From Acanthaster planci (lineage: Eukaryota > Echinodermata > Asteroidea > Valvatida > Acanthasteridae), in NCBI RefSeq assembly GCF_001949145.1, contig NW_019091402.1:2453005-2517004 (forward strand): a DNA stretch of 64,000 nt, in the 5' to 3' direction. Made by a program: the position numbers and the translations under genes. The notes under the pieces are model-generated. The model did not search any database. It saw only the letters and a list, made by a program, of their open reading frames with translations, and was not told the origin of the DNA. This document shows positions 11,076-25,000 of the stretch, piece by piece. Position 1 is the stretch's first letter. The number at the start of each line of letters is the position of its first letter.

Positions 11076-13073
11076 TCAGGTCCACCACTTGGCATGAAAC
11101 ACTTGACTCCGGATTCTACAAAACAAAAAGACAATCAAAAAACAAACAAAAGTAAATTAACTACAAATGAACCTAGCTGTCCTTTACAAGGTTTTAGTAC
11201 CTGCGTGATTATTTTGTGACATAACCTGTAGTTGTAGAAAAATCATCCAGTGATAAAATTACACTGACATCAACCCAAAACTCCTTGAGTAACGATGCTT
11301 GAGAGAAATGCTCATGGTTACATCAGACAGGACTGGCTTATCTATTAAACACAATAAACACTCTTTTACAAGAAATTCAGGGTCCTACCAAAACACTGTA
11401 GTGTGCCATAAAAATCCCACACAGAAGAATGCTCAAGGCTTGCTAGTACAAAGCTTAGCACAGCTTGGCATGGGGTAAATTGGTGCTTCAGCGGTGAGAA
11501 GCTCAAATGCCTGGCTATTTTAAGGTTCATGGTTTCAGTGTTTTTGAACAGTTTGCCACACCTACCTCCCCCAAGGAATGCGACTTGCCAAAGCGGGCGG
11601 CTAGCCTGGAGCGATGGCTGGCTATGTCTGGTGATGCAAAGTCTGAGCTTCGTCTGATGGTAAACACATAGTGTAAACAACCAATTATACATGTAAGAGG
11701 TACATGATGAACTCTGACCATCTGGACCGGACACAGTAGAAAACGAGTACAAATCTGTACACATACCACATTATTCACTCGAAGACTATTCCCAAAGGTG
11801 ACTAGCTGAGCCTCGATTAACCCCTATATCTGTTTCAGTTTTTCTTATCCGTTTTTCTTTTCCTCTCTTGTTCTTAACAATAATCATTTACTGTTTTCTT
11901 CCAAGCACTGAAACGGATAAATTAAAAGCTTGACATGATCATCAACACTGATACCAAATGGTGAATTTTAATACAGCGTTATGATGACATCACCAGGCAT
12001 CCAGCTGGTTTACAAATGAGTACACTGTTTGCAAAGTAAGTCAGAAACCTACCAAATATCCAGCTCATAACTTACTAGATGGACAGTAACTTGTAGAAAG
12101 TTTTTTAATTAAACAAAAGCATTTTAATATCTTCTTTCCATCCTCTTTTTAACCTCTACTCACAATAGTTCAAATGATCTTTTCTTTCAGCTATACAGGA
12201 ATTACCTGAAGCACAAAACAGTTTTTCACACCACAGGTATAATTTCAATTGTAAATAATGATGTAAACTTCACCACAACAAGACACTCTCAAAGAACATC
12301 AACAATGCCCACCTTCTTAATGGTGTCTGGTCGTGCCCATTCTGTGGTCCAATATTCAAGTCAGGCACGCTCTCACCTAGAAATAAATATGTTTTCATCA
12401 TGAGAACACTGGGACCCTCAATAGATATACCAATCGCTTACAGAAACAAGTATACATAACTTCCATATTTAGAAAGATTAATGACCAAGGAAGAAGGTTC
12501 CCATGTGGAAATTTTTCTCTGCAATTTGGTTTATCCAACTGCCACGATTGCTACATCAGTCACGGTTCCAAGACTATGCTACCCTCCCTGAACACAATCA
12601 TCTAAAGTCATATAATTGGAAAAGAAAGAACTGTATTGACAAGAAGGACTTGAGAAATGCAATAAACAAAGGAAGGAAACAAATTTATCTGGCATTCAAA
12701 CCCAACAGCATAACACCGTCCCAAAACACCAGGATTATCCAACAGTCCTATCCACATGGATTGGCTTCAAATCTGGGCCCAGATAAAATTACACGGGTGA
12801 GTTCAATTCTGCAACAGGTCTTGACAACAGATAAATGGATTGAATTGATTCAGCAACAGGTCTTGACAACCGGATAGCTCACTTGTCAAGGGGTCCGACT
12901 GGCTTGTCACCATGGATCCTTTTCTGCGCCTCCGACCCTGTTTCTTCTCCTTCTCGCTGTCCGTCTCGCTCCCTTTCCCCCTCCCTGTGCGTCGCCCCTT
13001 GCGGGTGGGGCTGTGTGAGGCGCTGCGTCGCTTCAACCCCGATGGTTTCTTGCGTCTCTTGGTAGGTTCCGAG
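11076..13073 (-). other. AGBL5: AGBL5 3' coding exons 12-14, tail partly uncertain
   Basis: Exon 12 (13073-12883) encodes a strongly basic stretch ([33 protein letters not shown]) and ends at a strong GTGAGC donor in phase 1. Exon 13 (12376-12313, [19 protein letters not shown]) enters in phase 1 and leaves in phase 2. Exon 14 in phase 2 reads to TGA at 11076-11078. The same exon in phase 0 is open longer and more protein-like ([20 protein letters not shown]), but no donor supplies that phase. Reading through the exon 12 donor would stop at 12803. Confidence 0.55.
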
Positions 13074-16000
13074 CTAAATGAGTAAGTAGTTTTTAGTCAC
13101 ATTTTAAAAACCTGTCTTCAGTGTTTTCTGTACAAGTAACTCGACCACTTTCTTGTTAGATGTGGAAATCTCATGGACAATCTTGTATCCAAGTCCATCG
13201 CAAGTCCCTGTAAGTCCATCACAACTCATTCCCTCTAATGCCAATTCACAAGCTAGTCAAATCAGCTGTGACAAAAGCATTTTATGCACCCTGTAACGTA
13301 TGATAGGTCTTGTGACTGGATTCGTGAAGGGACTTGTGAAAGGACTTATGATGACTCCAATGCAACACTGCTCGTGGAGCTGTAAAGCTACACATGTACT
13401 TGAATTGTATCTTTAAAACATTCTTGCGTTTTATGTTTGTAACAGTTTTGATGGTTACAGTGGTGAAATACTGAATATTTGAAGTACAGGAATGCTAAGC
13501 AAGTTCTTATCCAGGGACTGGAATTAAGGCCAAGTTCTTATCCAGGGACTGGAAATAAGGCCAAGTTCTTATCCAGGGACTGGAAATAAGGCCAAGTTCT
13601 TATCCAGGGACTNNNNNNNNNNNNNNNNNNNNNNNNNNNNNNNNNNNNNNNNNNNNNNNNNNNNNNNNNNNNNNNNNNNNNNNNNNNNNNNNNNNNNNNN
13701 NNNNNNNNNNNNNNNNNNNNNNNNNNNNNNNNNNNNNNNNNNNNNNNNNNNNNNNNNNNNNNNNNNNNNNNNNNNNNNNNNNNNNNNNNNNNNNNNNNNN
13801 NNNNNNNNNNNNNNNNNNNNNNNNNNNNNNNNNNNNNNNNNNNNNNNNNNNNNNNNNNNNNNNNNNNNNNNNNNNNNNNNNNNNNNNNNNNNNNNNNNNN
13901 NNNNNNNNNNNNNNNNNNNNNNNNNNNNGGGTAGAATCAGGCTTTTGCCTGGAAACAGGCATCTGTGTGCAGTACCTCAAATGTTATCAACAACTGATGT
14001 TTGAGAAGTGGGCGTGTTTATTATGTTTGATTTTGTTTTGCATTATTGGATTTGTTTATTTTTTTTCAATAAATTTTTTTGGAAGTCAGCTACCTTGGTG
14101 AATCCTGCTGCTTCATAGGGTTGATGTTGTCATCACTGGCAACTGCCTCATTGTTGGCCATCCGAAACAGCATCTTGTGATTGGTGGGAACTTTGACGCC
14201 CGGTGTCTAAAAAAATGAGGAGATCAAACCATCAATGGTAAGTCCCCAGACAATTTCCAAGGAACCTTCCTACATGTACATCCATTAATACATTCAGCAT
14301 TACACAGAAAACCAATGGCACGTTTGTCCCAGCTCTCCAGAGATGTTCAACAGAAGATGCTAGCTCTGCCTTCCTCAATCATGCAGAATCCTACAAACTC
14401 TGGTCGATTTTGGAGGATTTGACAACAGGGCAGAGGAGTACAGTATTCAGCCCTACACATATGTATCAAAACTCAATTTACATCACAATAGTCACTGGAA
14501 AAATTGCGGGAAATTACAATGAAGACATGCAAGCAATGTCATGAAAAAAAGGGCTACGTAGCTCGATCGCTCTGACACAATTACCCTAGGCAAAAACTTT
14601 GACATACAGGAGTGATGCAGATTCAAAGCTTTCAATAAACCTTTTCGACGTTCGCAATGCATGATGGGTTTGGATGACAAACAAGCAATGCATTTTATGC
14701 ACAACCCTATGGGAGAAGTGTACCTGCAAAACGTTAATCTGTTTCCATTTTATTTCATACTCCAATTCAAGCCATCCCCTTCTGACAAAGTGTTGCATTT
14801 TTTATTTGGGACGAAGATATTCACAAACTTCAAAGTTTAAAGCTTGGCAGAAAAGGAAAATTTGGAGAATCCCTTCCAACAACACCACTTTTTGTCATGG
14901 ACTTTGACTAAGATCGTGAATATTTATGCCTAGTCTTGTCCAATCAAAATCAAGACTTGCAGCTAATTTATCCCACACTGACCAGTTACATTCATTTTCA
15001 GCCTACAGAGTGACTGGTGCCCTTAAAAAAGACAATTAAGAGTGATTTCTTCTTCTTACAAACATTTGAAAACGTATTTGAAAATCGTTCTTGTATAATC
15101 TGATAATACGCATGCATCTGTGAGTTGATGAGCAGATACATAAAAAATATGTCGTAGAAAACTGTAAATTGATTTCTGGCTGGTTCACTTGCCCCATAGG
15201 GTTGTGCATAAAATGCATTGCTTGTTTATCATCCAAACCCATAATGCATTGCGAACGTCGAAAAGGTTTATTTAAACAATTCATCACAATAGCAAAGACG
15301 CCCACAAAAACAACATGTACGTGTACATGTACATGTAACTTGAATTTGTTTCCACGTGTCAATACTGGGTCACACTCAGAGTACATGTAAGACTGGCTAT
15401 AGTCAGCTGAATTCAACACAGACCTGGGGATGGTTTACAGTCTGGAGGAGCCACTTGGGTATTCCAACACTGCATGCTCAGAATGAACCAAAGTCCGTTA
15501 AGCACATCAGTACAAATGCGTAAGATCGAACCAACCACCAACTGACACATACAACCTTACACAGCTATACTTGTGGGGTATTCCCTTTGTTCTCGTGAAC
15601 AAAACTCCCACACAACATGCAAACATTTTCAAATCACTCCCATTTGAACCAGATTCACTTTCCTACTTTGGAAATTCCACTGAATGTCCCTTATTTAAAA
15701 TACTTCATTTTGTGGTGACAGATGAATGGCACTTGAAAATTCCTCCTTTTTGAGTAAATTTGAAATATCTATTTTGTGAAATCCTTGTCGGGTACCATCT
15801 CAGTACCCCACAAGTACCCTATGGGGTACTTCCCATTGTTCTAGTACCCCAGAAGCCCCTCTATACACACGCACATTGAACTGGCGTAATGTCAGGTGCT
15901 TAATTTATAAATGGCCTTGCATTTTTAATAGCAAACTGGCTCATCCCAACAGACAGTGCCTCAGTGTCCCATATTTTACAATGTCTGAAGATTGGCCCTG

Positions 16001-19000
16001 GAACCAATGCCTCCAACAAAAAGAGTTCCGCAAGGGGGAATCAAAATCATGTATTCTGCATTGTCCGAAGAATGATGCTTGGCAGCAACCCCCCATACAG
16101 GTTGAAGACTTCCTACAGGCCACAATATACGTGTACCAGTGTATCTGTACATTTCTCACATACACGTACATGCACATGCTCACTACACTCTAAAAACTCC
16201 CGGGTCAGACTGACCCAGAATTGGGTCCCATTCCGCATGACCCTTTTCTGGGTCAAATTATGACCCAGAAAGGGTCAAATAGGCATGACCCATTTCTGGG
16301 TCAAAATATGACCTCATTTCGGGTCACATTTGACCCTTTCTGGGTCATACAGTGTATTTGACCCTTTCTGGGTCATAATTTAAACCAGAAAAGGGTCATG
16401 CTGAATGGGACTAAATTCTGGGTTAATCTGACCCGGGAGTTTTTAGAATGTACAAACAAGAAACAGTTACTTCCATTGAGCAGACACGCAACAGCTCTTA
16501 CACTAAACTGTAGATTCTGCAGCAAAAGCAAATTTGAATACATTCATCTGTAATTAATTTCTTTTTTGAACGATCGACCATTCCTAAATTAATTATCAAC
16601 AGTTGGTAATAACACACAAGTCCACTGGACATGGCTCTGGCTTCAGCTTCCACTGGTACACGTTATGTCCAGACGTAGCCAGTAACTTGAGACATAGCCG
16701 TAACGTTGTGATTTGATTTCATTAAAGGTTCCGCAAGGATCCTGTTCTATACCAGGCGAGATATGGGTCGAAGGGGTACCCCCCCTTACCTGTCCAATCC
16801 CTATACACACTGTAGACTATTGTTACCCAACACATCCCCCCTAGAAGTCTGTAAAGAATTCCTGAGATTCCGATCAAACAATGACCAACACAAAGGCAGG
16901 GGATTCTCTCCGTCCCATATCTTGCTTCAAATGTCCTGTTCGGGTCAACTCTGCGGTCTTAACTTTCCAGCATTTACAGACTACATGAGCCAGCAAGTAA
17001 TACGCAGCCAGATGATCAGGTCTTGCCACAGGTATTTACCCCTTCACACCAGGAGAGCTGCGGCTTTGTGTAAGGATTATTATTATCATTATTAAATTCA
17101 ATTTATATAGCACTCATTTCATAAAAAATGTTCAGGAGTGCTGAACAATATTTAAAAAAAAATACCCATTAGAACAACTATTTACAAAGACCCAAAATAA
17201 TTAAAAGGATTAGTGCATACCACACATTCATTCCATTCACCATGCAGCTGCAGTTTCAATGTGGGCCTGCGGCTGGACAGGGCTTTGCATACTGGGCGTA
17301 ACACAGCCCAGGAGTCACGGTCAAAAGAATCCCAGCGTTAAGGGGTTAATACATCCAAACTTCAGCATTTAAATTGACAATGAGGTTAACACAGTAACAA
17401 CCTGCTCCAAGCAGTTAAAAAGCTTTACAAGCAAAATAAATATGTGCAAAAATGAAATTCCTGCCAAGCCACATGCATGTCCCATACAAGTACTTATGGA
17501 CCTCAAGTTCAGTTTTACCAAAACGGCTTCCTTACAGAAGCGTTATCTGTTTCCAAACATTTCTCAAAAGAATGCAGTTTTCCTTGAATAGTGTCAGTGA
17601 GAATGGTGTTTCCCCCTGAAGTCAGATTTCTCGGTTTGAAGGATGCCACAGAAGCAAGCTAAATTTTGACTGATTCAAAAACTCTGTATCAAAAAGGTGA
17701 ATAGTGAATATAGAATCGGGCAAGAGTCAAAATGTCAATTTTTTATTTGCGTAATTGTGATTCTGTAGGTTTTTTAAGGAAAACATTTACCATATTGCCA
17801 ATGACCAAGGAGGAACATTATGGGCCTAGGTGGTTTTGAAATGGTTAAACAAAGCCTAAAACATAACAAAGCTGAAATGTTGGAACATCCCCCTTTTTGT
17901 CGGATGTTTAAAGGGCATGCTGCTTAGAGGTAAAACAAGCTAAGCAGATATCTTTGTTGATCGGCTTGGCGGGGATTGCTTACCAGGGTGGGGATGGGCA
18001 TTGCCGTGCGGTTGCTGGAGTCAGACTGGGCAGCATTAGCGGCCTGGGCATGCGAGGGGGGAGGGGCTTCCAGGGAAGGGGACGGCAGGGGGGAGAGCGA
18101 GACCTGCACAGACCAAGCAAGCAATGCAAAGCAAAGCACAAGAGGGTTAGTTGCACTGTCCAAAAATAACGGCTACGGCTAGCAACATACCTGCACCTAT
18201 GGAAGCTGATAGCCAGCTACTGCAACTACTCTCCATAGATGCGTGCTCATTCTGTAGCCGTAGCCCCCCAAAATTCAGACATGGGGTGCATTCCACTTAC
18301 GCTAGCATTTGAGCAATGCTAACAACACGGACAGGAACGCACCATTTACAAAAGTTTTACATGTATATTCGCCGCTGGTGATAAGCATGGCAGAAGACTG
18401 CAGCGTTTTCTTACTTGGAGCAGCCAAAATTTTGTGGAATTTATCACACTTGGCGACTGTCATAATGTTCCTGATTTGGTTTCCAATATAATTGAGAAAT
18501 TAGTTTTAGCCAAAGCGGAAGTTAAGAGTGAAGGTTGTTGGATCGTGTGTGAGTTGTGTGGGAGAAAATGTCGTCTGCTATAAAAGAAATCATACCATTT
18601 TATTTACCAACTCAGACCATAAACATTTTATAATCAAGCTGAACTATAATTTTGTTGCTTTCCACATATAATTCGATTTGCCAAACTTTCGTTCATTCAG
18701 GTTGAATTTCAGGCCGGATTGAAGAGATATAACCATCACTTTGTCCCCGCTTTCATCCATTTTGGCAGTTAGCTAACATTCGCTACACCTTTTCTTGAGC
18801 GTTTGCCAAAGTTTGCTAATGCTGTGTATATACTTGACGCCACACGCGTTCCGGTTTGAAAACGTGTGTGTAAAACACGCAACGTTCGCACTGTTTGCCT
18901 GAGTGGAACGCACCCCTGGCCTTTAATGCTGAGACGCAATAGATCAATCCATTAATCCCAATCCTTCAAGTCCTTGCAAACTCCACCAAGAGGTTTTGGT

Positions 19001-22000
19001 AGATTCCTGAGGGCTGAGGAAGGTACAGCCCAGTCACCATTACTTTATATGGGACTTGAGGCTCCTTGAAAGTCTCAGTTCCAAAGGATGCCTCATAGGT
19101 TTCCTGCACAGTAAAGGAATGTGGAAGACTCAGGAGCGTTCCAGGTAAAATGAGGGTTTTGAAAATTCTGCCCACTGAGCACTTAAGCATGCCTCTCCAG
19201 TACCCCACTGTACAGATCCACACTCGATGGGTAGATGCACACCAGACATTTTGTGGGACATTTTGGTTCTGTAAATCACGGCCGTGAATGGTAAAAAAAA
19301 CACAGAAGTGGAGCTTAATGGATCGGGACTACTGAATGGAGCTGCAGCTAGGAAAATACACTGTACATGTACTTCTGCCAAACAAATTTTGAAACTTCAG
19401 GAAAAAAACAAGCAAAGTCACTGGTACTCTGAAGTGAACCTGCATTCAGAAACCTGCTATCTGAAAACCCACTTTGTCTTCCTATACTCAAAACACTGCA
19501 AATTCTGAACCAATGCTGCTCAGACATTATCGTCAGGTGCCCGGCAGAAGGGCATAAGCGCGCTTACGCCCTTTCGCCGGGAAGCATGATCACAGCAGAA
19601 AAAATGTTCCCGGCAGAAGGGCGTAAGAAACATACTCTCTTTATTTAGTAAAAACGGATATAATTTACTACAAAATCAACTTGGGCTGTACAAAAAGCAA
19701 CCTTTGAACAACTTATTAAAGGACTTGGGCATTTTTTTTTACTTTTGCCAAGAAATCTTCATATTTCATTAACATACAATAGTTGAATACTTTCGTCCTT
19801 TTGCTGGGAACATTTTTTAGCATTGATCATGCTTCCCGGCAAAAGGGCCTTAGCGCTTACGCCCTCCTGCCGGGCACACGCCGTTATCAACTGTCCACTG
19901 TCCTTAAGTGCACACACTAGTACTCAACTCCTTGCTTGGGTTTTTGTCTTTTCTCTGACTATTAACTGAGAATTTCTTCATTGCTTTACTTCCGAAGGTT
20001 TCTTGAGTCTTTCTGAGCTATAGAGCCTGTGCATTTTTGAGAAGAGATGTTTTTTACTTGAAAGAAATGTGACAAGGAACAACTTCAGGATATCGTTTCT
20101 GGAGTGAAACTTTCCCTATCAATGAATACTCACGCAAGAAACCTTCGATACACCCCTCGTTTGTGCCATCATGGACTCTTCCAGTGCTTTTATCATCACA
20201 TTGCTGAGTAACTCGTGGACGACATTTGGCGTTGACTGCATATCTTCGCTCGGCCTCTGGGGCTTGCCTTTGAGCGTGCCCGGGAGCGTCACTCCATGTC
20301 TGATGGGTGGGGGCATCCCGTGCGTCACCGGGTTTGTCACCCCATGAACGTGGGGGTGCGGCACCCCTTGCAACAGGCTGCTCTGTGACTGCAGGCTCGT
20401 CTTGTGTGGCTTGAGACTGCTTGTCGAGCCCGCGGTGACCTGAGGGGTGCTAGAGTGGTGCGACGTTGTGGGGTTTGGGAGGGCTTGTCGACCCTGGTTC
20501 GGGAGGGGGTATGACCTCAGGGTGGTGCTACCGAAGGCTGGAATGGAGGCTGATGCCAACTTTGACCCCTGCAGTTGTTGCAAGTGCTTCTTCCTTTCAA
20601 GTGTTGCTTTTGTTTCTGCAAAATTCAAAGAACACATGATCATTACAGGAGGTTTAAATGCAGACAAACTGTCAAAGTACACTATTCCAAAGGCAAGCCC
20701 AATGAATCTTGAATATCTCACAGTACTGGCCATTAGAATGCCGACAGTGAAAGGATGTAACGAGACAGTCCGAAGAGTAGAGAAATTGAGAGTACGGATA
20801 AGGGGAATTTAGTGATAAAAGGCAATTGGTATACCTTCGATAGTAATAATGATAACAGTATCCATCTAGAGTTCAGTGGCAGGTCAAGTCCAGGACATAA
20901 AAGAAACTCATGTACGCCCTACACAACAATGTGTCTGGACAGTATTTTGAGGTTGGGAATCAGTGATATTGTACAAGCTTCACTAGACATTATAAAAAAA
21001 TGTTCTCTCTTTTAACATTCTGAAGAAGTACAGTGCCCTCCCATAAAGCTTGATCGAACATTTTCAACATATTAATTTAACTGATCTTCCTGGAAACATT
21101 GAAAAGAAAAATTGATATTATTGCCTATTCTATTTTGGTGCATCTAAAAAAAACTAAAGATGGCTTTCTCATTCATTTGAACGATATAAGTTTATGTTCT
21201 ATTTATCTTTTTAAACTCCCTTGATGCTGTAAATTCACCAGCAATTCGGCCTTGTGTTGCTAAAGGCGGATATTTTAATAAACCGTCATTGACTGATTGA
21301 TAAGAAAGAGGCTACAGACTTAACCACGTCATCACTTTATAAAAATGAATTTGCAAAAATCATACGAACCTCTGACTGGTCCAAGATGGCGCGTCGCTGT
21401 TTTCTTGGCAGCCGTTGTGGTCGTCGCCGACACCGATGATGAAACTGGATTATTTTGAGGTCCAGAGGGCGTCTGACTCGTCGCTGTATCGCTCCAGGAG
21501 AATCGCGGCCGGTTGTGGAGTGCATTGGCAGTGGCACTTGCAACTATGCTAGATGGAGAAAAAAATCAAGCAAGGCATCATTTAACCTATTCCAGTGCCA
21601 TTTTTTTTCGGATAAATTTACCTTTCCTTTAAGTGTACATGACTGTACATTGACTGTAGCAGAATTTGAACCAGACTCCATCAGATCACAGTTCCAGTGC
21701 TTTACCAACCCGGCTACCAAGCACCCGATTGGACAGGAACTCAAGTTACCCTGGCAAACTATCAATCCCATATATGTGATCCAACCCAATCGAATGAGTT
21801 ATAACTCGCCAGAAGCTGTTTTTGAGTGACTCTTACACAGTGTAAATCAACGGGAGCTCAGCCTTGCCAGCCTTGCTATTTCCCACCAACACAAACATCC
21901 CCTTTTGTCAGAATGTCAAACTGAGTGGCACCATTGAAGCTAATAACTCAGTTTGCTCTTTCCAACTTACAAAAAAAAAGGGCCTTGCAGTTCATTTTGT

Positions 22001-25000
22001 GGAATCCAGTCACAAATAGAGTGTTGCCAGAAATTCCACTCCAAGTTTACAAGAGACGATCCCTCTGTGATTTACTCAGCAAGCATTGCTACAAAACTTC
22101 AATATTACATAAATCTCCTGTTTTTTTTAAATGGAGCTCTTACAATCTTCACCTACATTAAAGCAATGTCAAGATGTACTTGTATCAACTTATTTTGCAC
22201 TCTGTAATGTAAATTGAAACCAACGCTCTGAGAAAAAAAAAAAGACTCGAGTCTTGATAGCTCACCTAGAGGTCTTGGAGGCTACTCTTGCCATCTTCTT
22301 GGGGAGCGAGGGAGCCCCGCGCATGCTCCGAATGTACCGCTGGACCCAGGCCCGTACGCCCATGACATTGCTGTACTCGGTGGATGCCAGTCGTGACCAG
22401 GGGTTGGTGTTCGTGAGGTCCAGGGCTGCTACGGCAACTGCACGGCCAACCTTCCAAGGAAAAAAAAACACAAATTAGGACCGATATGTAACAGTCAGGC
22501 CCAAGCTACGAAGCTACGAAAGACTTTCCAGCCAGTCATATCTTTTTTTCCTGTTTTTTAGAACCAGAAACGATCATTGTAAAATGTTTGGCCAGCATCA
22601 TCACAGAGATTGTGTAATCAATAAAGTAGTCACACTTGATACTTAAGTATCATGAAGTATACAGTAAGTTCCTATTTGCTGACTCGTAGAAACCATCGCA
22701 AAACCACTGACAAAACCAGTAACGAGTACCAGGGTCTAACATGGCTAAGGAATGCTTATCTTGTCATACACTGCAGTTTAATCAAATGGCTTGTGACCTG
22801 CATTCAGAGTGGAGGTCTTGTGCTAGTAGAGTAAGATCTTGTAAAGGTCTTGAGAGGTCTGAAAAAGAGGTCTGCTTAAATTTTTCCATCCTTATATACT
22901 CATGAATGTTTCCAGTAAAACATGTCATTGAAACCAAAACAGACAAGTTGAGGTTTTGTACATGGAAAATCATAGATGCAGGTGCTTGTTTCTTGCCCAG
23001 TTCAGCAGAGATTGGTAATGTGAACAAGTCCTATCTGTCCAAGTCCAGTCACAAGTCAAAGTCTCCAAATTCAGGTCTAAAGTAAAAAAAGACTCAAGTC
23101 CGACTTAAATCCCAGTCGGCTTTTCAAGTCAACAACTCTCATGAGCACACACGGATAGAAGACGTTTAGGATGAGAGGACTTTGTGGGAAGATATCCAGA
23201 TCTGACATCATGGGGACAACAACATACCCTTAAACCACGTTTTTTTTTTTAATTTACTGTACCTCTTCGAAGTGTGCAGGGGTGTACTTGGGTGGGTAGC
23301 CGGCGAGGGGCGGCGGGGTGGCGCGGCCGTCGTCCATGGTCGCTGGGGAGAGGGAGTTGACAAAACGGCCGGAGTTGTAGTTGCACTCCAAGGTATAACT
23401 GGCAACGAGCGATGGGAAAGTCAAAAAAAAGATTACAAGTCACTCAATCAGCCTCACATCGAAGGCTATTGAAATTATGTGAAAACCTGTTTGTTGATAA
23501 ATATATTGCTGATGAATTGGGTGGTTTTCCTAATTAAAGCCAGGTTGAAAAGTTGAGTGAGTTTTTATTTTTGAATTTTAAAGCAGCAATTGTCTAGACA
23601 GTATTTTTAAAGTCTACCTCCAAATGGAAGCATAATGGACAGAAAACATAATTTTTTCCTTTCCTGTGTAAACTTTGCAACAATCACCTTATCAAACACC
23701 GAATTATGAAGGACACTTCGCTCACCCATGTTTTTAATATGGGTGCTCTTAAACAACGACAACTTGATCTGGAATTTATGTGTGATTTGAAAATTTGCCT
23801 GATGAAAATAGCAAGGTTTTGATGAACCGAGCATTCTGTCTTCGACACTCAGTGCACCAGCTCGCTTCAGAGCCTCGCTCACACGTAAGACACATTCACA
23901 TGTCTGCAAACCTTGGAATTGAAATGTTACTGATCGCAATGGGAAATTAGCGATATCCACGCAAAACTAACCTGTGTATAATCCCAGTGGCTTTGTGTAC
24001 AGCAACACGCCCGCTCCCTTCCTTGGACATGCCGTCTCGCTTGTCCTTGGTGTACATGTTCTTTTCCGTGAAGTTGCACCCGTCGAAGTCGAAATGGGCT
24101 GAGTTCATGGCGATCAGCTTGGGGAAGAGGAGATTGTCCACGTGCCTCTCCTCGTCCTCGAAGTGATTGCCGTACACGAAGCAACCCCGCTTGGAGGCGT
24201 GGCCGTGGAGGTCCATGTAGAGCGCCACTCCGCTCTCGCTGGGCGAGATGTTCAAGCCGGTTTCGTCAGCTGCTGGGGTTGGGTCTGGCTTTGTGACCCC
24301 GTCCTGAGGAGCTCGTTGGAAGGTTCTGTCTTCGTCATCTTCGCCTCCTGAATCGCCATCCACGGAGCTCTCCTTGGCAACGGAGGAAATGTGCGACCGT
24401 GTCTCGCTCTCCATAAAGCTTTTGCTGTCCAATCGTTCCGCGGTCATGGCAGCAGTGTTAGAATCCAGCCGGCTGGTATCCAACAGCTCTGCTTGACCTT
24501 GTTGGTTATCAGTTACAACATCCCTGTCCGGTTTCACATGGAGATGGTCCATCGTGCTGTCCGTTTGGCATTCAGTGTTCAGCTCAGCAGCTTCCCCGGA
24601 TCCTTCATGGACAACAACTATAGCGTTTGCTGGAGAATGTTGCACCTCAACACTGGGGGCTACAACTGCCACAACGCCCTCTCCCTCACCCTTTTCGCTT
24701 CGCCCCACCACAGGCTTCAAGTCGGCCTTTCTCGGGCTCGGACTCGCGATCACCCTGGAGCTCATGTGGTGGTGCAGGATAAGGCTCTTGGCGGCAAATA
24801 TGGACGGGTAGACGGCAAAGTCCGGGTCGAGGTACACACGGTTCAGGTTCACCCCCCGCTGGTCCGTCCGGTAGTGGCCGCGCTGCACCCCGTCGGGGTT
24901 GAGGAGCGGGATCAGCTTAAAGACGTACTGCCTCCGCAGCTGGACGGCCCGGGGGTCTTTGGGCCGCAGGATGAACTCCAGGAAGCCATTGAAGACGAAG

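Larger units (their letters stand above)
14207..17983 (-). other. AGBL5 intron 10 (large, repeat-filled)
   Basis: Intron between exon 10 (18103-17984) and exon 11 (14206-14094). It carries the two elements at 14634-15272 and 16187-16450 and otherwise AT-rich sequence with short TACATGTA runs. No further coding exon was recognised, and the phase (0 to 0) does not require one. Confidence 0.7.

Noticed and set aside
12503-12877. 124-codon plus-strand ORF near AGBL5 exon 12
   Set aside because: Lies in an AGBL5 intron on the wrong strand, with a short internal duplication and no family features.
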